From NCBI GenBank assembly GCA_025890175.1, contig JANPYM010000005.1, positions 2,897,041 to 2,961,040 of the forward strand: a stretch of DNA of 64,000 nt, written 5' to 3'. Each line of letters starts with the position of its first letter. Within the stretch, counting starts at the first letter, position 1. The notes below the pieces were generated by a model that ran no database searches, was not told the DNA's origin, and was given only the letters and a program-made list of their open reading frames with translations. Position numbers and translations under genes: made by a program. Shown piece by piece: positions 12,189 to 25,400 of this stretch. The stretch is from Ciborinia camelliae. Taxonomy: Eukaryota > Ascomycota > Leotiomycetes > Helotiales > Sclerotiniaceae.

Positions 12189-13911
12189 ATATTTAAATAT
12201 TTTTTTATTTTTGTTATATTTAATTTTGAATATTAATTTTTTTTTTAATATTTAATAATTTAATTTAACAAATTTTTTTTTTTATAATTTAAATATATTT
12301 TTTTATATAAAAAAATTATTTTTTTTTTTAATAATTTTTTTTTATTAAATTAAATTTAAATATAAAAATGTTTTTTTAATAATAATTGAATTTCTATTAA
12401 ATTTTCGAATTTGTATTTTGAATATATAATATAATATTTATTAATATTCTTTAATCTTAAAATTATATAATATAAAAACAAGTTTTATTGTTTTTAAAAA
12501 GATTTTAATAATTTAATTATAAGTCGAATTAGGATATATTAATTTTAATTAAAATTCTATATAATTTTTCAAATTTTTAAATTTGTTTTTTGTTTTAAAA
12601 ATTAGAATAGAAATAAAAAATTTTTTATTAATATTTAAATTTCGAAAATTTTTAATAAAATTATTTTCATTTTTTATTTTTGAATTATTTAGAATAATAT
12701 ATAATTAATATTTATAATTTTCGGATTATATAAAATTAATAATTTCTAATAATTTTTTTTGTATATTATTATTTGGAATTATAATTTAAAAAATATCTTT
12801 TAAATCTTTATTACTAACTTTATTATTTTTATATAATTCAAAATTAAAATTAATATTTTTTGTATTTGCTAATTTTTATTAAATTATTTTTAATAATTAT
12901 AATTTTAAAAAAATTTTTTTATTAATTTTAATATTAAAAATTTATATTAATTAATATTCTTTCCCTTATATAAAAATTTATATATAATAAATATAATTTT
13001 TTTTAAATTTAATAAAAATTCCTTTTTTCGTTTTTGAAATAAATTTTTTAATAATAATATATCTTTCTTTTAAAATCTAAACTTAAATTTTATTACTAAA
13101 AACAAAAATATAAAAAACATTAAATTTATTATTTTTAATATTATCAAAAAAATTTATTAAAACTTTGTAAAATATAATTTAATTTAAAATAATTTAAAAA
13201 GCTATACAATTTATAATATATATTATTTTATTTATAATATAAAACTATAAAATTTATAAAATATTCTAATTAATTATAATTGTTTTTATATATTTTATAA
13301 TTATACAATCATTTTTTTTAAATACTTCATTCTGCTTTAATATATAGAAAATAATAAATTCGATAATCGCCTTGAAATCGAATATTAAATTATTAAAATT
13401 AAAAATTTTGTATTTTTTTTTTTTATTAAATTACCAATATTAAATAATATAATTATATTATATTCAAATTAAATTTATTATAAACTTAATAACCTTTTAA
13501 ATATTTTTTTTGCTTTATCCTATACAAATTCATTAAAAACGAACAATATTATCTATAATAAATATAACAATTATTTTATCATTTAAACCCAATAAATAAA
13601 TTTTAAATATATCAAAAAAAACTTTATCAAATAATTTATTTAATCTTCAATTTATTATTTTTCAAAAATAATAATTTGATTTAACTTTTTTATATAATTT
13701 ATATAACTTAATAATTATTTAATTTTTTATTAAAAAAATAAAGTTTATTTTTATAACAACTATTTATATTTTTTTAATTATATTATAATTAATATAATTA
13801 AATCTTTAATACATTAATTTATATAATAATTTTGCAATCTATAATATAACTAAAAATATATATATTTTTAATATTTTTTCAAAAATTAAAAACAAATTAT
13901 TATTATAATAT

Positions 13912-14089
13912 TGTTGCGATACCAGTGAATCTGCAGGGCAAATTCACCGGAGCATATGACTGTATACAACTGATATGCCTGTACCCTATAAATATATAAA
14001 CTTGCAAATCGATTTATAATTAATTTATATATTTTTATAATATATTATTTTTATTATATACATTTTAATATTATCAAAATGATTCGATA
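13912..14089 (+). repeat. 5' LTR of inner copia
   Basis: It is 178 bp, begins TGTTGCGATACC and ends GATTCGATA (CA mutated to TA). It aligns gap-free to 20532-20709, with about 39 differences by hand count, all of them transitions. TSD AATAT precedes it. Confidence 0.94.
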
Positions 14090-17000
14090 TTGATTAATAT
14101 TAATATATAAATCAATTAAATATTATTTTCAAAGATTATTATTTCGAAAATTGAAAATATGGATATGATTATTAAATTTTAATAAATATTATATAAACAA
14201 TTATTTATAATATAAATAAATTTATAAAACGTTTAATAAAAGAAACGAATTTATATTTTATAATTTTTAATAAAACTTTTTATTTGAATGTTATTTTTTT
14301 AAATAAAATATTATTGTAATTAATATAATAAAAAAATTGTATTAATATTTAATGTTAAAGGTTTATTATTTTTTATAGTATTGATTATTGTTTGATTATT
14401 ATAATTAAAAAAAATAAAGATTGTTGAATAATAAAATTGAATTTAAAAAAATTAATAAAGTTTTGTCTAATTTTTATATATTATTATATAAATTTATTAT
14501 TATTATTTATAATATAATATAAATATTTATTTATATATTTTCTTAATTTTTTATTATTGTTTTATTATAATGTACGATATAAAAATTATTATAAAATTCT
14601 TTATTTTTAATTTTTCAATCATTTTTATTTATTATATATATAATCAAAATATATTATCCGCAATTATTTATATTAAACAACCCCCAAATCAATATTTTAT
14701 ACAATTTTATTTATTATTTAATTATTCCAATTATCTATCCCGTATTAAAACATTCCGCAATATTTCTAAACTTAATGTAATTTTAGAATCTTAATGATAT
14801 CAAATATTAGTATTATGAAACAATTCCGCTATTATAATTTTGTATGTGTATATTAATTATATTTACCAAATAATATTTTATATTTCTATATTTATTTATT
14901 ACAATCTTTATTATATATTTTATTTTTAGGGTATATATATTTTGCAAATTTTTTTGCAAAAATTTATTTAAATCGATTTTCGATTTGTACAAACCAAAAT
15001 TTTTTGGCTTTGAAATCCCCTATCGAATTTTTTTTTGATTATCAATTAAATTTATTAATAAAAAAAACAAATTCGGATTTATATTCTAAACCCTAATTTG
15101 ATTAATAAAACGTTAATAATAAAAACTGAATCTTTTTAGAATTAAAATCAAAGAATTTAAAATAGCATTAATTATTATGGTAGGATTATTATTTATATTA
15201 CAATCCTATGTAATTAATAATACCAATTTTATTAATTAAATACAAAAAATAATTAAAAAATATAGTGATACAAAAAAATGTTATATTAATAAATTCAATG
15301 TAATAATTATAAATATAATAATCAAAGATATACAATCCTATATCTTATATCATTTCTAACAATATAAATATCTAGATTTACAGGATTTTGATTTATAAAC
15401 TATTATTTGAAATTAATTTTATTATTAATCAATATATATTATTAAAAAAATTGATAGTTTTAATATACTTGAATATAGACAAATATTACAATCTTAAAAT
15501 ATTTATATTTCGATTAAGATTATACTTTATCAAACTTTTTTTGATTATATACAAAATAAAAATTATTATATATAAATAAAAAATAAAATAATCGAAATAT
15601 TATTTTAAAAAAGTTTTATATTTTATTTAAAATAAGTAAAACGTTTTATTTATTATAACAATATTATAATTTTTTTACAATTTAAATTGGTTGATAGGTT
15701 TTTATTGTTAAACCAAGTTTTATTTTTTTTTTAATAATATTAATTTATATTAAAAAAATTTAAAAAATAAAATAATTATTAAAATATTTAAAGATATAAT
15801 AATAATCAATAATAAAACATTTTTATATAAAAAAATTAATATTATATATTAATAAATTTGCAAAAAATATATTATAATAATATAATAAAGTATTTTAAAA
15901 GTAATAATAATATTTAACAAAAACTTATTATTTTTTATAATTTATATAATTAAGTATTAATATTATTATTAATAATAATAAAAATTTATTTTAATATATT
16001 TATTAATAATATGTTATAATTTTATTATAATAATATTAATAAATTTTAAATATTTAAAGTTTTTATTATTATACTTAAAAATAATTTTGAGAATATTAAA
16101 TATTATTTTGATTTGAAAAATAAATAAACTTAAATTTTGTTTAAAAATATAATAATTATGAATTCAAAAAAAAAAATTAACAATTGTTTTTCAATTTTTT
16201 TTAAAGAAATTCAAAATATTTTTTATAAATTGTTTTTTATCAAATAATATAATGGTATATTATAAAATAAATTTTTTGTAATATATAAATTTAATCCGAT
16301 ATATATTTATATTTGTTAAAAATTTATCAAAATATTTATTATTTTCTAAAACGATTTATAATTATTAATTAAAATATAAAAACAAATTTAATTATTAAAA
16401 TATATTTTTATTAAAATTAATTTTATTAATATTAATATTACAAAAATTAATTTTATTGTTTTTAATAAAACAAATAAAACATTTTATATTAATTACAAAT
16501 TTTATAAAAACAATAATAATTATAATTATAATAACAAATACAATTATAATAATCAAAATTATAAACAAAAAAATTTTAATTTTAAATTTTAAAATCAAAA
16601 ATAATATAATTAAAACTTTTTAAATTCGAATTTAAATTTAGGTTTATATAATTAAAAACGATTGTTTAATAAAAAACAATTTGATTAAAATCGAAACAAA
16701 TTTTTGAATTAAGATTATTATTTGAAATTTTATTTATAATTTTAAAATTGATATTTGTTTAATTAATCTTTTAATTTTTTAAAGAATAATTAAGAATTTT
16801 ATATTAATAATCAAGAATTTTATAATAACAATAAAAATTATAATAATAATGATAAAACTAATAATTAATATTATAAAAAAAACAAAAACAAATATAAAAA
16901 CGAATTATCGAATAATTAATAATAATTAATATAATAATTATTTACTAATATTAAAATTAATAATATAAATAAAATGTTTTTTATATTTTATAATTTATTT

Positions 17001-17097
17001 ATTAATAATAAAAAAATTATTAAAAAATTAATTATTAAAATATTTGTTTATATATTAATAATAAAATTTATAATTATAAAGATTTATTATAATAATA

Positions 17098-17600
17098 TTA
17101 AATTTCAAAGTATTATTATTGATATCGGAATAATCAAAAAATTAATTATCGAATTAATCTAATTCTAAGTTTTTTATAAATTAACAGAAATAAAGCTTAA
17201 TACCATAATAGTAAATATTATTTTTATTATATTTAATATTAAATCAATAAATTTAATTAATTCAATTATAATCAAATTATTAATCGAAATAATAAAATTT
17301 TATATTATTTTTATTAATATCCTATTTTTATTTAATTTCGTTAATATAAATAAATTTAATATTTACTACAAAAATATAAAGAATATTTTTATATAAAACA
17401 ATTTATAATATAAAAAATTCCTTGTTATTCGAAAATATAGATATATATTTCTTTATTAAAAAATTTGTATACAATTTTATTTAAACAAAATGTTTATTTA
17501 TATATTAAACGAATCAGATTTATAACAATTCTATTACCAATTCGGATATTCAGTTGTATATCGATTATAATAAATACTGAATCAAGTAGGATACAATTAT
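17098..17600 (+). pseudogene. Copia protease / integrase N-terminus remnant
   Basis: The frame at 17104 reads QSIIIDIGIIKKLI. The D-I-G-I at 17121 is the transition-mutated form of the aspartic protease D-T-G-A. About 400 bp downstream, 17507-17585 reads LNESDL then QFYYQFGYSVVYRL, matching the GAG-pre-integrase pattern H-x-x-F-G-H-P-S with His and Pro codons lost to transitions. The assignment rests on pattern and order, not on a database search. Confidence 0.75.
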
Positions 17601-20060
17601 GATTCGATAATACTTAAATAATTAATTAAGTTCTACAAATATTATTAAAAATATAAAAAGTTTTTTGGCAAATTTAAATTTATGTTTTAAAAAAATATAA
17701 AATATAACTTTTATATTTATATTAATATATTTTATATTAACAAAAAATTTATTTTTTATATTATTAATAAAACAATAAAATATCAAATAATAATTTTATT
17801 GAATAATTTAATTATAAAATATATTTAGGATATATTTTAATATTATTGAATAAATATTTATATAAAATTTTTAGATTATATTATTTATGATATAGATAAA
17901 TAATTTGTTAATAAAGAATTTATTAAAATAATAATAAATATAAAAATAAATATTAAATTTATATTTATTAAAATATATTGGTTTATTGGAATTGTTAAAT
18001 AATATTATATTTTAATTAAAAAAGTATATAGTATTATTGCTAAAGAATTTATAAATAAAAAATTTTTAAAACAATATATTTTTTAAATAATAATAAAAGT
18101 TGTAAATAATATTGTAAAATTTAATAAAATTATATTAATTTTATTAATATATAATATTTATTTATAAATATTGGAATATAATATATTTTCTTTGATTATT
18201 GTATAAAAAAACTATAATCATTCAAAAACTATAATAGTTATATAAAAATTATATATAGATTAATAAATTAAAAAAGTTTTAATCGAATATAATAATTTAA
18301 TTATTTTAATCCATAATTTTTTTATTAATTTCAATATTTTTATTTATTGAAAATTTAAATTAATTATAAAAAACAAATAAATTAATTTATAAAAATTTTT
18401 ATAAATCAATAAAAAGATATATATTATTTAATAATTAAACAAAATTATATAATTTCGAATTATTTAAATTAAACCTTTTTATTACAAAAAAAATTCTTTT
18501 TTAGAATTATAAAAAAGATCCAAAATCATATTACAAATTATTATTTTAAATTAACGATTATTTATATCATCATTAAAAAATTTTTATCAAATATTACAAT
18601 TCCGTATAAATCAATATATTATAAAAACTATAATTTTTAATACAAATATATTAAAATTTATAAATATATTTATTATTTTAGATATTTCAATTGTTTATTT
18701 AAATATTATTATAAATATTAAATTATAATTAATTATATTTTATAAAATTATAATTTAAATAAAATCTTTAAAATTAATATTATTATATTAATATATATTA
18801 ATTTTTGTTATATCAAAATTAATAGTTTAATAAAAAAAAATATTTTCGAAATTATTTTTAAAAATAAAATATTATTTAAAAATAAAATATTTTATTTTTA
18901 TTTTATAAATAAAATCAAAAATTTCGATATTAATAAAACTTTCAAAAAATCAAAATTAATTGTTTAAATTTATAACAATAATAAAAAAATAACGATTTTA
19001 ATATAATTTTTAATAATATAATAATATAGTTAATGTATATTTTTCGCTTTAATAATAATTTATAAAAAAATTAAAAATATATAATTTTATATTTGAAATA
19101 TTATTTAGATTTATATTTAATTATTAATAAAACTAATTCGATTATTTTATATTATTTTATTAATAAAAATAAATTTTAATTTAAAAACAATTTTAAAAGT
19201 ATACAAATTATTATATAATATTTCGAAAACTAAAAATTATTAATTTTATATTTATTATAAATATTATATTTAAAGATTTAATATAATTATTTCGATATAT
19301 AATTTTTATCTTTTATATTCAAATACAAAAAATAAATTTAGTATTATCAAACTTTAAACAAATAATATTTTGATTATAACAAATAATATATTTATAAAAT
19401 TTGAATAAAAAAAGTTTATCGAAATTACTTTTAAAATTAAATCCAAAAAAAAATTAATTTTGATTATATTAATTAAATTTAATAATAATGTTTTATCTTT
19501 ATATAATAATATTATTTGGTTAAACTAGAAAAAGCAAATCGATTTATTTTAATTTATAAATTTCAAATTAAAAAATATATATAAAATTAGGGGAAAGATT
19601 TATAAAAATATTAGTATAAAAAAACAATTTATTATATAATAAATTTAAAATATATATATTAATATTATTAATTATCTTAAAATTATATTTAATTTATTTA
19701 TTATAATACAATATATTAATTTTCAAAATATTAATATTAAAACATTTAACAAATATTTTAATTAATAAATAAAGAATAATATAAAAAAATTAAATTTTAT
19801 ATTATTTGATTCAAAATCTTTACAATTAATTATTTTTACAAATATATTTTTTGTAAATAATAATAATATGTTTTTACAAATTAATTATATTATTATTTTT
19901 ATTAACAAATATAATTAAATTAATATTTTTTATTGATTTTTAATCAAATACAAAAAAATTATTTGAAATGTTTTTGTATTCGAATTATATACTTTAATAT
20001 TAGATTTTAATATTGCTTTTATTATTAAAAATATTATTGATAATATTTTGAATATAAAGA

Positions 20061-20310
20061 TTTTGTTTATTATATATATTAATTCGAAATCATTTTATAA
20101 ATATATTATCAAATTAAAAACGATTTAAAAAAAACGATTTATAATTGATATTATGGTTTTGTATTAAGGATATAAAAAATATAAGATTGTTAAAATAATA
20201 TAGATTAATGGAAATATGAATTTTGTTAATATTATAACGAAAACAAAATGCTGCTAAATGTTATCCAATCTTATTGATTTCAATTATTACAAACTCAAAT
20301 TTAATCAATA
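20061..20310 (+). pseudogene. Copia RNase H remnant of inner element
   Basis: The frame reads YINSKSFYKYIIKL, then KRFIIDIMVLY, then INGNMNFVNIITKTKCC. This mirrors the fungal copia RNase H C-terminus with T-D-S-K-S-L-Y, K-R-L-M-I-D-x-M-x-L and I-D-G-D-x-N-P-A-D-x-M-T-K. It ends about 220 bp before the 3' LTR, where copia RNase H is expected. Confidence 0.85.
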
Positions 20311-20531
20311 AATTAAATATATCAACAAAACTAATAAAATTATAATAAAAAAATAAAAAATTAAGAATAAACAATTTAAATATATAATATTTATAAAAAC
20401 TATATAATTCTATTATATAACTTATTATACGATTGTAAAAAATATTTTCTTTTTACATTTTTTTTTTATTAAATATTGTATATCTGATTATTCAAATAAT
20501 ATATATTTAGATTTAATTTAAAAGTTGTTAA

Positions 20532-20709
20532 TATTGCAATACTAATAAATTTGCAAAGCAAATTTATCGAAACGTGCAACCGCATACAGTTGATATGCCT
20601 GTATTTTGTAAGTATATAAACTCGCAAATCGATTTATAATTGATCTGTATGCTTTTATAATATATTATTTCTATTATACACATTTTGATATTACCAAGGT
20701 GATTTGACA
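20532..20709 (+). repeat. 3' LTR of inner copia
   Basis: It is 178 bp, begins TATTGCAATACT (TG mutated to TA) and ends GATTTGACA. A TATA-like TATATAAAC lies in its middle (about 20613), in the sense of the element. TSD AATAT follows. Each LTR retains G/C at sites where the other lost it. Confidence 0.94.
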
Positions 20710-22579
20710 AATATACTATAAAACTTCTATTTAATATAAATATTTTTTTATTTTTAAACTACCCCCTTTATTTATAAAAATATTTAATTACAAAAAAATA
20801 ATATAAATATTTAAAAAAATAATAAACATCTTTAAAATAAATTTTTTATATACCTTTATTAAACATTAAATAATAAAATATAATTTTTTTTTTTTTATTA
20901 ATTTATATATTTTTATTTTTAATAAATATAATAAATATTTTATTAAATATTATAAAAATCTTTAAATTAAATTAAATTATATTAAAACAATAATTATTAA
21001 ATACACCTATATTTATCTTTTATCTTAAATTTAAATACCTAACATTTACAATTATTCCAAATTAAATATTTTTTCTTTTTTTTTATTAAATAAAAAAACT
21101 AAAATAAATTAAATTATTATTATTATCTTCCTTATTTTTGATTTTTTTATTCAATTTTATTTTTAATACAAACTTTTTATTTTTTTCTTTTTTGAATTAA
21201 AACTTTGAAAATTTTATTTAATATTTATTGTTTTTATATTATTTTAATTTTTTATAATTTTTATATTTTCTTTTTTCTTTTTAACTAAATTTTTTTTTAT
21301 TATTTTAAATTACAAATATTGTAAATACATTTAATAATAACTTAAATTTGTTTTTGATTTTATCAACAATATTAATTTAAAAAAAAATTAATTTTAATAA
21401 AACTTTATTGTTTAAAATTTTAAAACATTAACTTTAAATTTATTAAAATTAATATTATTAAAGTTTGTTAATATAAAACAAAATATATTATTTTTTATAA
21501 AAAATAATATTTAGTTTTTAAAAATAAAAAATAGTAAAATTATATATAATATTAAATTTTTTAATAATTATATAATTAATATAATTTATTTAAATATAAT
21601 TATAAATTATATTTAATTTAAATAAAAAATTAATATTTTTATAATGAGTATATAACTTTTTTTATATTTTTATTATTGTAATATAGTTTATAATAATATT
21701 ATTATTATTTTTATAGATATTATATTTAATAATCAACTATATTATATTATTTTTTTTTTCGAATTTTTTTTATAATAAAAAAACAATTTTTAAAAAAATA
21801 ATTTTGTTATTCTTAATAATTTTAACAAATTTTTTAAATTTACCTTTAAAATCGAAAAAACAAATAATATTATATATTTTACAAAATATCAAAAAAAAAT
21901 TTTTCCCTTTCAATTGAAAATCAAATATTAAAACTAAATTCTTGAAATCTATTATTTTGAAAAATTAAAAAAGCAATCTTGTATCGATTTTTTTTGATTT
22001 TGAAATATTTGAAAAAATCGAAATTAAAATATTAACAATTGTTTTGATTTTCGTTTTATTAACAAATTATTAAATTGTTGTTTAAAATATTAAAGATTTT
22101 GCAAATTGTTTAATTAATTGTAAAACTAAAAAAAAATTAAATTTAGTTTATAAATTTGATTTAATATTTATAAAAAATTAAAATTTTAAGAAAAACATAT
22201 AATTTTAAAATAAATTATTTCCAATATAATTAAAACTTAGATTTTTATTAATATTTTAAATCTTAACTAAATTTAATAAAAAATATAAATCATTTTTAAA
22301 ACAAATAATATTTTTAATAAAATAAATATTTATAATAAAATACAATTCAAATATAAAATAGAAAATGATTTTAAAGATAATTATAATATAAATTTGTATA
22401 ATATTATATTGCAAATAAATATAATAAAAGAATATATAAATATTTTACTAAAAATTAATAAAAAAATAATAAAATAAAGAATTTAGGATTTTTATTAAAA
22501 AGAAAAATAAGATATATATAAAATAATATAAAATAATAAATAAATCTAATTATATATTAAAAGTAGAAGATTTATAATT

Positions 22580-22697
22580 TATTAAATATAATATTATTAT
22601 ATAAAGAATTAAATTCTATAAAATAGGAAATTTTATAAAACCTAGTTTGATAATTAAGTTAATGTATATAAAACTAATTTATATCTATATATTAATA
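22580..22697 (-). repeat. Right LTR of outer copia (5' LTR)
   Basis: This is the gap-free partner of 9924-10041 and is followed by TSD AAGGG. It is more A/T-shifted than its partner at most differing sites, so both copies were mutated but unequally. Confidence 0.92.
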
Positions 22698-22702
22698 AAG
22701 GG

Positions 22703-24550
22703 TTTGGGAGATATTCCCAGGCCTTCTACAGCACAAACAATGCTGTGGGGCATAACTCCCACAGGCACTGTTGCTGTTAGTCAGAATAGACCGTTGTATA
22801 TGAGAATATATAAGTACTTACCACTAATGGTTGAAAACCGCCAAGTGGCTCATCCGATCCTATAAGACCTGTATGGACAATCTGGAGTCTGGACTGAAAG
22901 ATATCAGTTGGAGATACTCTTGAAATTTGCAATTCCAGGGTCATCAAGGATGATGAGATATACCTATAGCATTTAAAGAATACAGAAGCAAGGCAGAGTG
23001 ACTTCTACTTTTCTTAGAACTCATACAAGACTGAATAGCCCAGATAGTTCAGTTTGTTGATTTTGGTCGGTCTAACTTTCAAACCTTCTAGTTCCTAGGT
23101 TTCTTTTGTCAAGAAACATCCCAATTCTGCATTATCTCGGCTAGGGACTCTTTATCTTTGGCCTTATCATTTATTTCAAATTAGTTTTGTGGGATAAAAG
23201 CAGCAGGGTCGGGACAGCAGGTGATATGAGGCCGACTTTATTTACAGTGAATTCGAATAACATCCAGAAACAGGGAAGTAGGGTTTGATCACTGATTAGT
23301 TGTTGCAGATAATGAACAAAGGTATCAAAAGTTCTAGGGATGAAGAGTCTTTGGATAGAATGTCAATAACATATCATCAAAGGAATGATTACACAGAAAC
23401 TCAGGGCTCAGGGGGTCGTGTAGAATATTGAATAACAAAACGGTTGAATTTAGACTTCTGATTGACAAATCAAGATCATTGGAGATGCGTTTAGACCGTG
23501 GACTTGGGAGATCATGCCTTCTGACGCCCCAGCATGCCCCAGCCCCCTTTCCCCCCTTTCTATTGCTATCGCACTGAGTGAACTTGTATTTGAAATCGAA
23601 AGTAGGGTCGATGCTTAAACATACAATTGATGACGTAGAATCAAAACTCGGGGGAATGTAAAATAGCGCATAAGCGTAGAGTTGATGTAGATGGCGCTGA
23701 AGAATTGTGAATTTCAGAATCTAGGCTAGTCGAATTATGCTAGATCATCTTGCACAACTTAATCGAGTGAATGTAGTGCAGGGCGGGCGGCGAGGGTGGG
23801 GCGGGGTAGTTAAATTAAATGAAATCGAGAGAGGGGTGCTTTGAGGCTGGCGGAACAGTTGAGCTCTCCTGTTACCAAGGAAGGAGGGGGGCTGTTGAAT
23901 AAATTCTCAACAAAGAAATCTACCAGAGTGGAGCTCGATTCAGAATTCGAGTTTCTCAAACACCTGGATGGTATGGTTGATCAATTGTAGACTAGGATGC
24001 AGGCTTTTCCCAAATGGGACGGACCATTCATTGAGGACGGTGATATGTTGTTCTATACCATTTAAATATTTGATCTTTATTTTCTAATCGCTTTCAGATG
24101 TTAGACGCCTATCTTGTAAATCACCTTCAAATATTAAACTCATTAACTAATGCAATAACTTATTCGGAAAAGGCATTCCCATTAATTAGTGGTACATTCC
24201 GATTAGCTAATGGTCCTGATTGAGGCACATATTAGGTTACACCTGAAGAAGGTTTTGCAGGGTACTTTTCAAGGAGTAAATGGAAAACATTTCACAAATG
24301 CGAATTAGATCAAAATCATGCAGGCTTTTCACATGGAAATCAGATTAGCCTAGCACAAAGCCTCATACTTTTGATAGTCTTTTGACCTACTAGGGATACT
24401 ATAAGGATTTTAGTATACTCTCAACATGTTTCTACTGCAAGCATTCGTCAAAAGAAATCATTATAACCTGATTAGCTACGAGAGTCCAAATGGTGTCACG
24501 GTTGGCATTTGAAATAATTTACGAATGTCTAAAACATCATTTCTTTTTTT
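22703..24550. other. Non-coding flank of retrotransposon block
   Basis: No gene seen; stops are frequent in all frames. It contains one arm of a diverged direct repeat (23575-23800) and, near 24180-24220, short words (CCGATTAGCTAATGG) shared with the arms of the MITE at 25763. Confidence 0.55.
23575..23800 (+). repeat. Diverged direct repeat, copy 1
   Basis: The segment shares ordered blocks with 25190-25400: GAACT..GTTGAAAT-like start, GATGATGTAGAATCAAAAC-like core, TAGCGCATAA, GATGTAGATGGCGC and GAGTGAATGTAGTGC. Similarity is imperfect with small gaps. It is an unknown repeat family or a local duplication later split by other insertions. Confidence 0.65.
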
Positions 24551-24760
24551 GGAAAAAAAAACAACGCGTACGCGTAAACAGACTATACTCTCCACTACCA
24601 CTACTATCGAACTGAATGTAACAATGATATCAACGCATCATAGCATTGCATAAGTGGCGCTAAGACATACCATAATGATATGAAGCGTAACTGATGAGAA
24701 TCGAACCTCGGTTAATATACGGGTGAAGCTTACCTATATATAAGCTATCTGTCCCTGACT
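24551..24760 (-). mobile_element. Candidate tRNA-derived SINE
   Basis: On the minus strand, TAGCTTATATATAGG (24733-24747) fits an RNA polymerase III box A and GGTTCGATTCT (24697-24707) fits box B at 10 of 11 positions, 25 bp apart. About 140 bp downstream, the minus strand has a run of nine T (24553-24561), a polymerase III terminator or SINE tail. The bases around the boxes do not fold into a tRNA acceptor stem, so this is not a working tRNA gene. A tRNA-derived SINE or tRNA relic fits best. Confidence 0.4.
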
Positions 24761-24853
24761 AGCGCCTGTAAGGCCTATTTAAAGAACCCCTTGAATTATT
24801 TCTTTTCTATTCTTTCATTCACGTTAAATCAATTCATTCAGTGTTATAAAGTA

Positions 24854-25064
24854 TGTTGAATGTAGCCAGGAGCTGTATGAGCCTTTAGTATGGTCCAGAG
24901 GACCATATACGGCCTAAAGGCCTAATACGGTGGTCTAGCGGCATTACCTTAAGGATATAAAAAATCGTAGGATTGATCACTCTTAGTTCTTTACTTAATC
25001 TACATACTCTAATACTATACCCTACTTGCGCTATTCATTTCACACGCGATCCATAACTGTAACA
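24854..25064 (+). mobile_element. Solo LTR, family A
   Basis: A 211-bp element runs TGTTGAATGTAGCCAGG...TGTAACA and is flanked by AAGTA (24849-24853) and TAGTA (25065-25069), a 4/5 target-site match. A close relative in the same orientation lies at 59074-59278. No coding sequence is attached. Confidence 0.8.
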
Positions 25065-25189
25065 TAGTATTATCAATTCATTACTCAAAAGCTCTTGCTA
25101 GTTCCTCACATCCTGCCATACCCCTACTGCAAGCTTAACTCTTATACACCATATTCCTACCTTCCATCACGCAATCTTACTGGGCGAAC

Positions 25190-25400
25190 TGGAAGTTGAA
25201 ATACGGTTCAAGGCTAAACATAAAATTTATGATGTAGATTCAAAACGTAAAACTATATAGAGTAGCGCATAAATGTAACATTTATGTAGATAGCGCGGTA
25301 GACTTTTGAAATGCCAGAGGGGTTGTAGATGGGATGACCATAATCTGGCACATTTTGATTGGGTGAATGTAGTGCGAAGTAGGCGGTCAGCTTAGATCAT
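25190..25400 (+). repeat. Diverged direct repeat, copy 2
   Basis: Partner of 23575-23800 in the same orientation, about 1.6 kb away. It shares TAGCGCATAA, ATGTAGATAGCGC and GGGTGAATGTAGTGC. A solo LTR and a SINE-like element lie between the copies. Confidence 0.65.

Larger units (their letters stand above)
13912..20709 (+). mobile_element. Inner Ty1/copia retrotransposon, RIP-decayed
   Basis: This 6798-bp element has two 178-bp LTRs (13912-14089 and 20532-20709) and a perfect TSD AATAT (13907-13911 and 20710-20714). It is inserted in the opposite orientation into the outer copia. Plus-strand remnants occur in the order protease (about 17121), integrase zinc-binding domain (about 17507-17585) and RNase H (about 20061-20310). 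Protease-integrase-RT-RNase H is the copia order, not the gypsy order. The 2.9 kb before the protease would hold gag. Nearly all G and C is gone and stops fill every frame; no product is possible. Confidence 0.95.
9924..22697 (-). mobile_element. Outer Ty1/copia retrotransposon, RIP-decayed
   Basis: A 118-bp direct repeat forms both ends (9924-10041 and 22580-22697), flanked by a perfect 5-bp target-site duplication AAGGG (9919-9923 and 22698-22702). The copies begin TATTAAA and end AATA, consistent with canonical TG...CA ends mutated by transitions. Minus-strand remnants near the left end read as copia reverse transcriptase and RNase H, so the element points leftwards: 5' LTR at the right, 3' LTR at the left. 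Later insertions interrupt it: the inner copia (13912-20709), a solo LTR (10381-10588) and probably the island at 11811-12188. Removing these leaves roughly 5.4-5.8 kb, a normal copia length. The body is almost pure A/T with stops in all frames; no protein can be made. Confidence 0.93.

Noticed and set aside
14570..17162. Short open frames in the AT-rich block (for example 14570-14794, 15388-15579, 16974-17162) as genes
   Set aside because: They consist of Ile, Lys, Asn, Phe and Tyr codons expected of A/T-only DNA and lie inside mutated copia sequence. The one at 16974 includes a decayed protease motif.
9924..20709. Gypsy rather than copia assignment
   Set aside because: Protease precedes integrase and RNase H is last in the inner element, and the RNase H and RT motifs match copia patterns in both elements.
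24660..24770. Functional tRNA gene
   Set aside because: Box A and B are present but the acceptor and T stems do not pair, so it is kept only as a SINE or tRNA relic.
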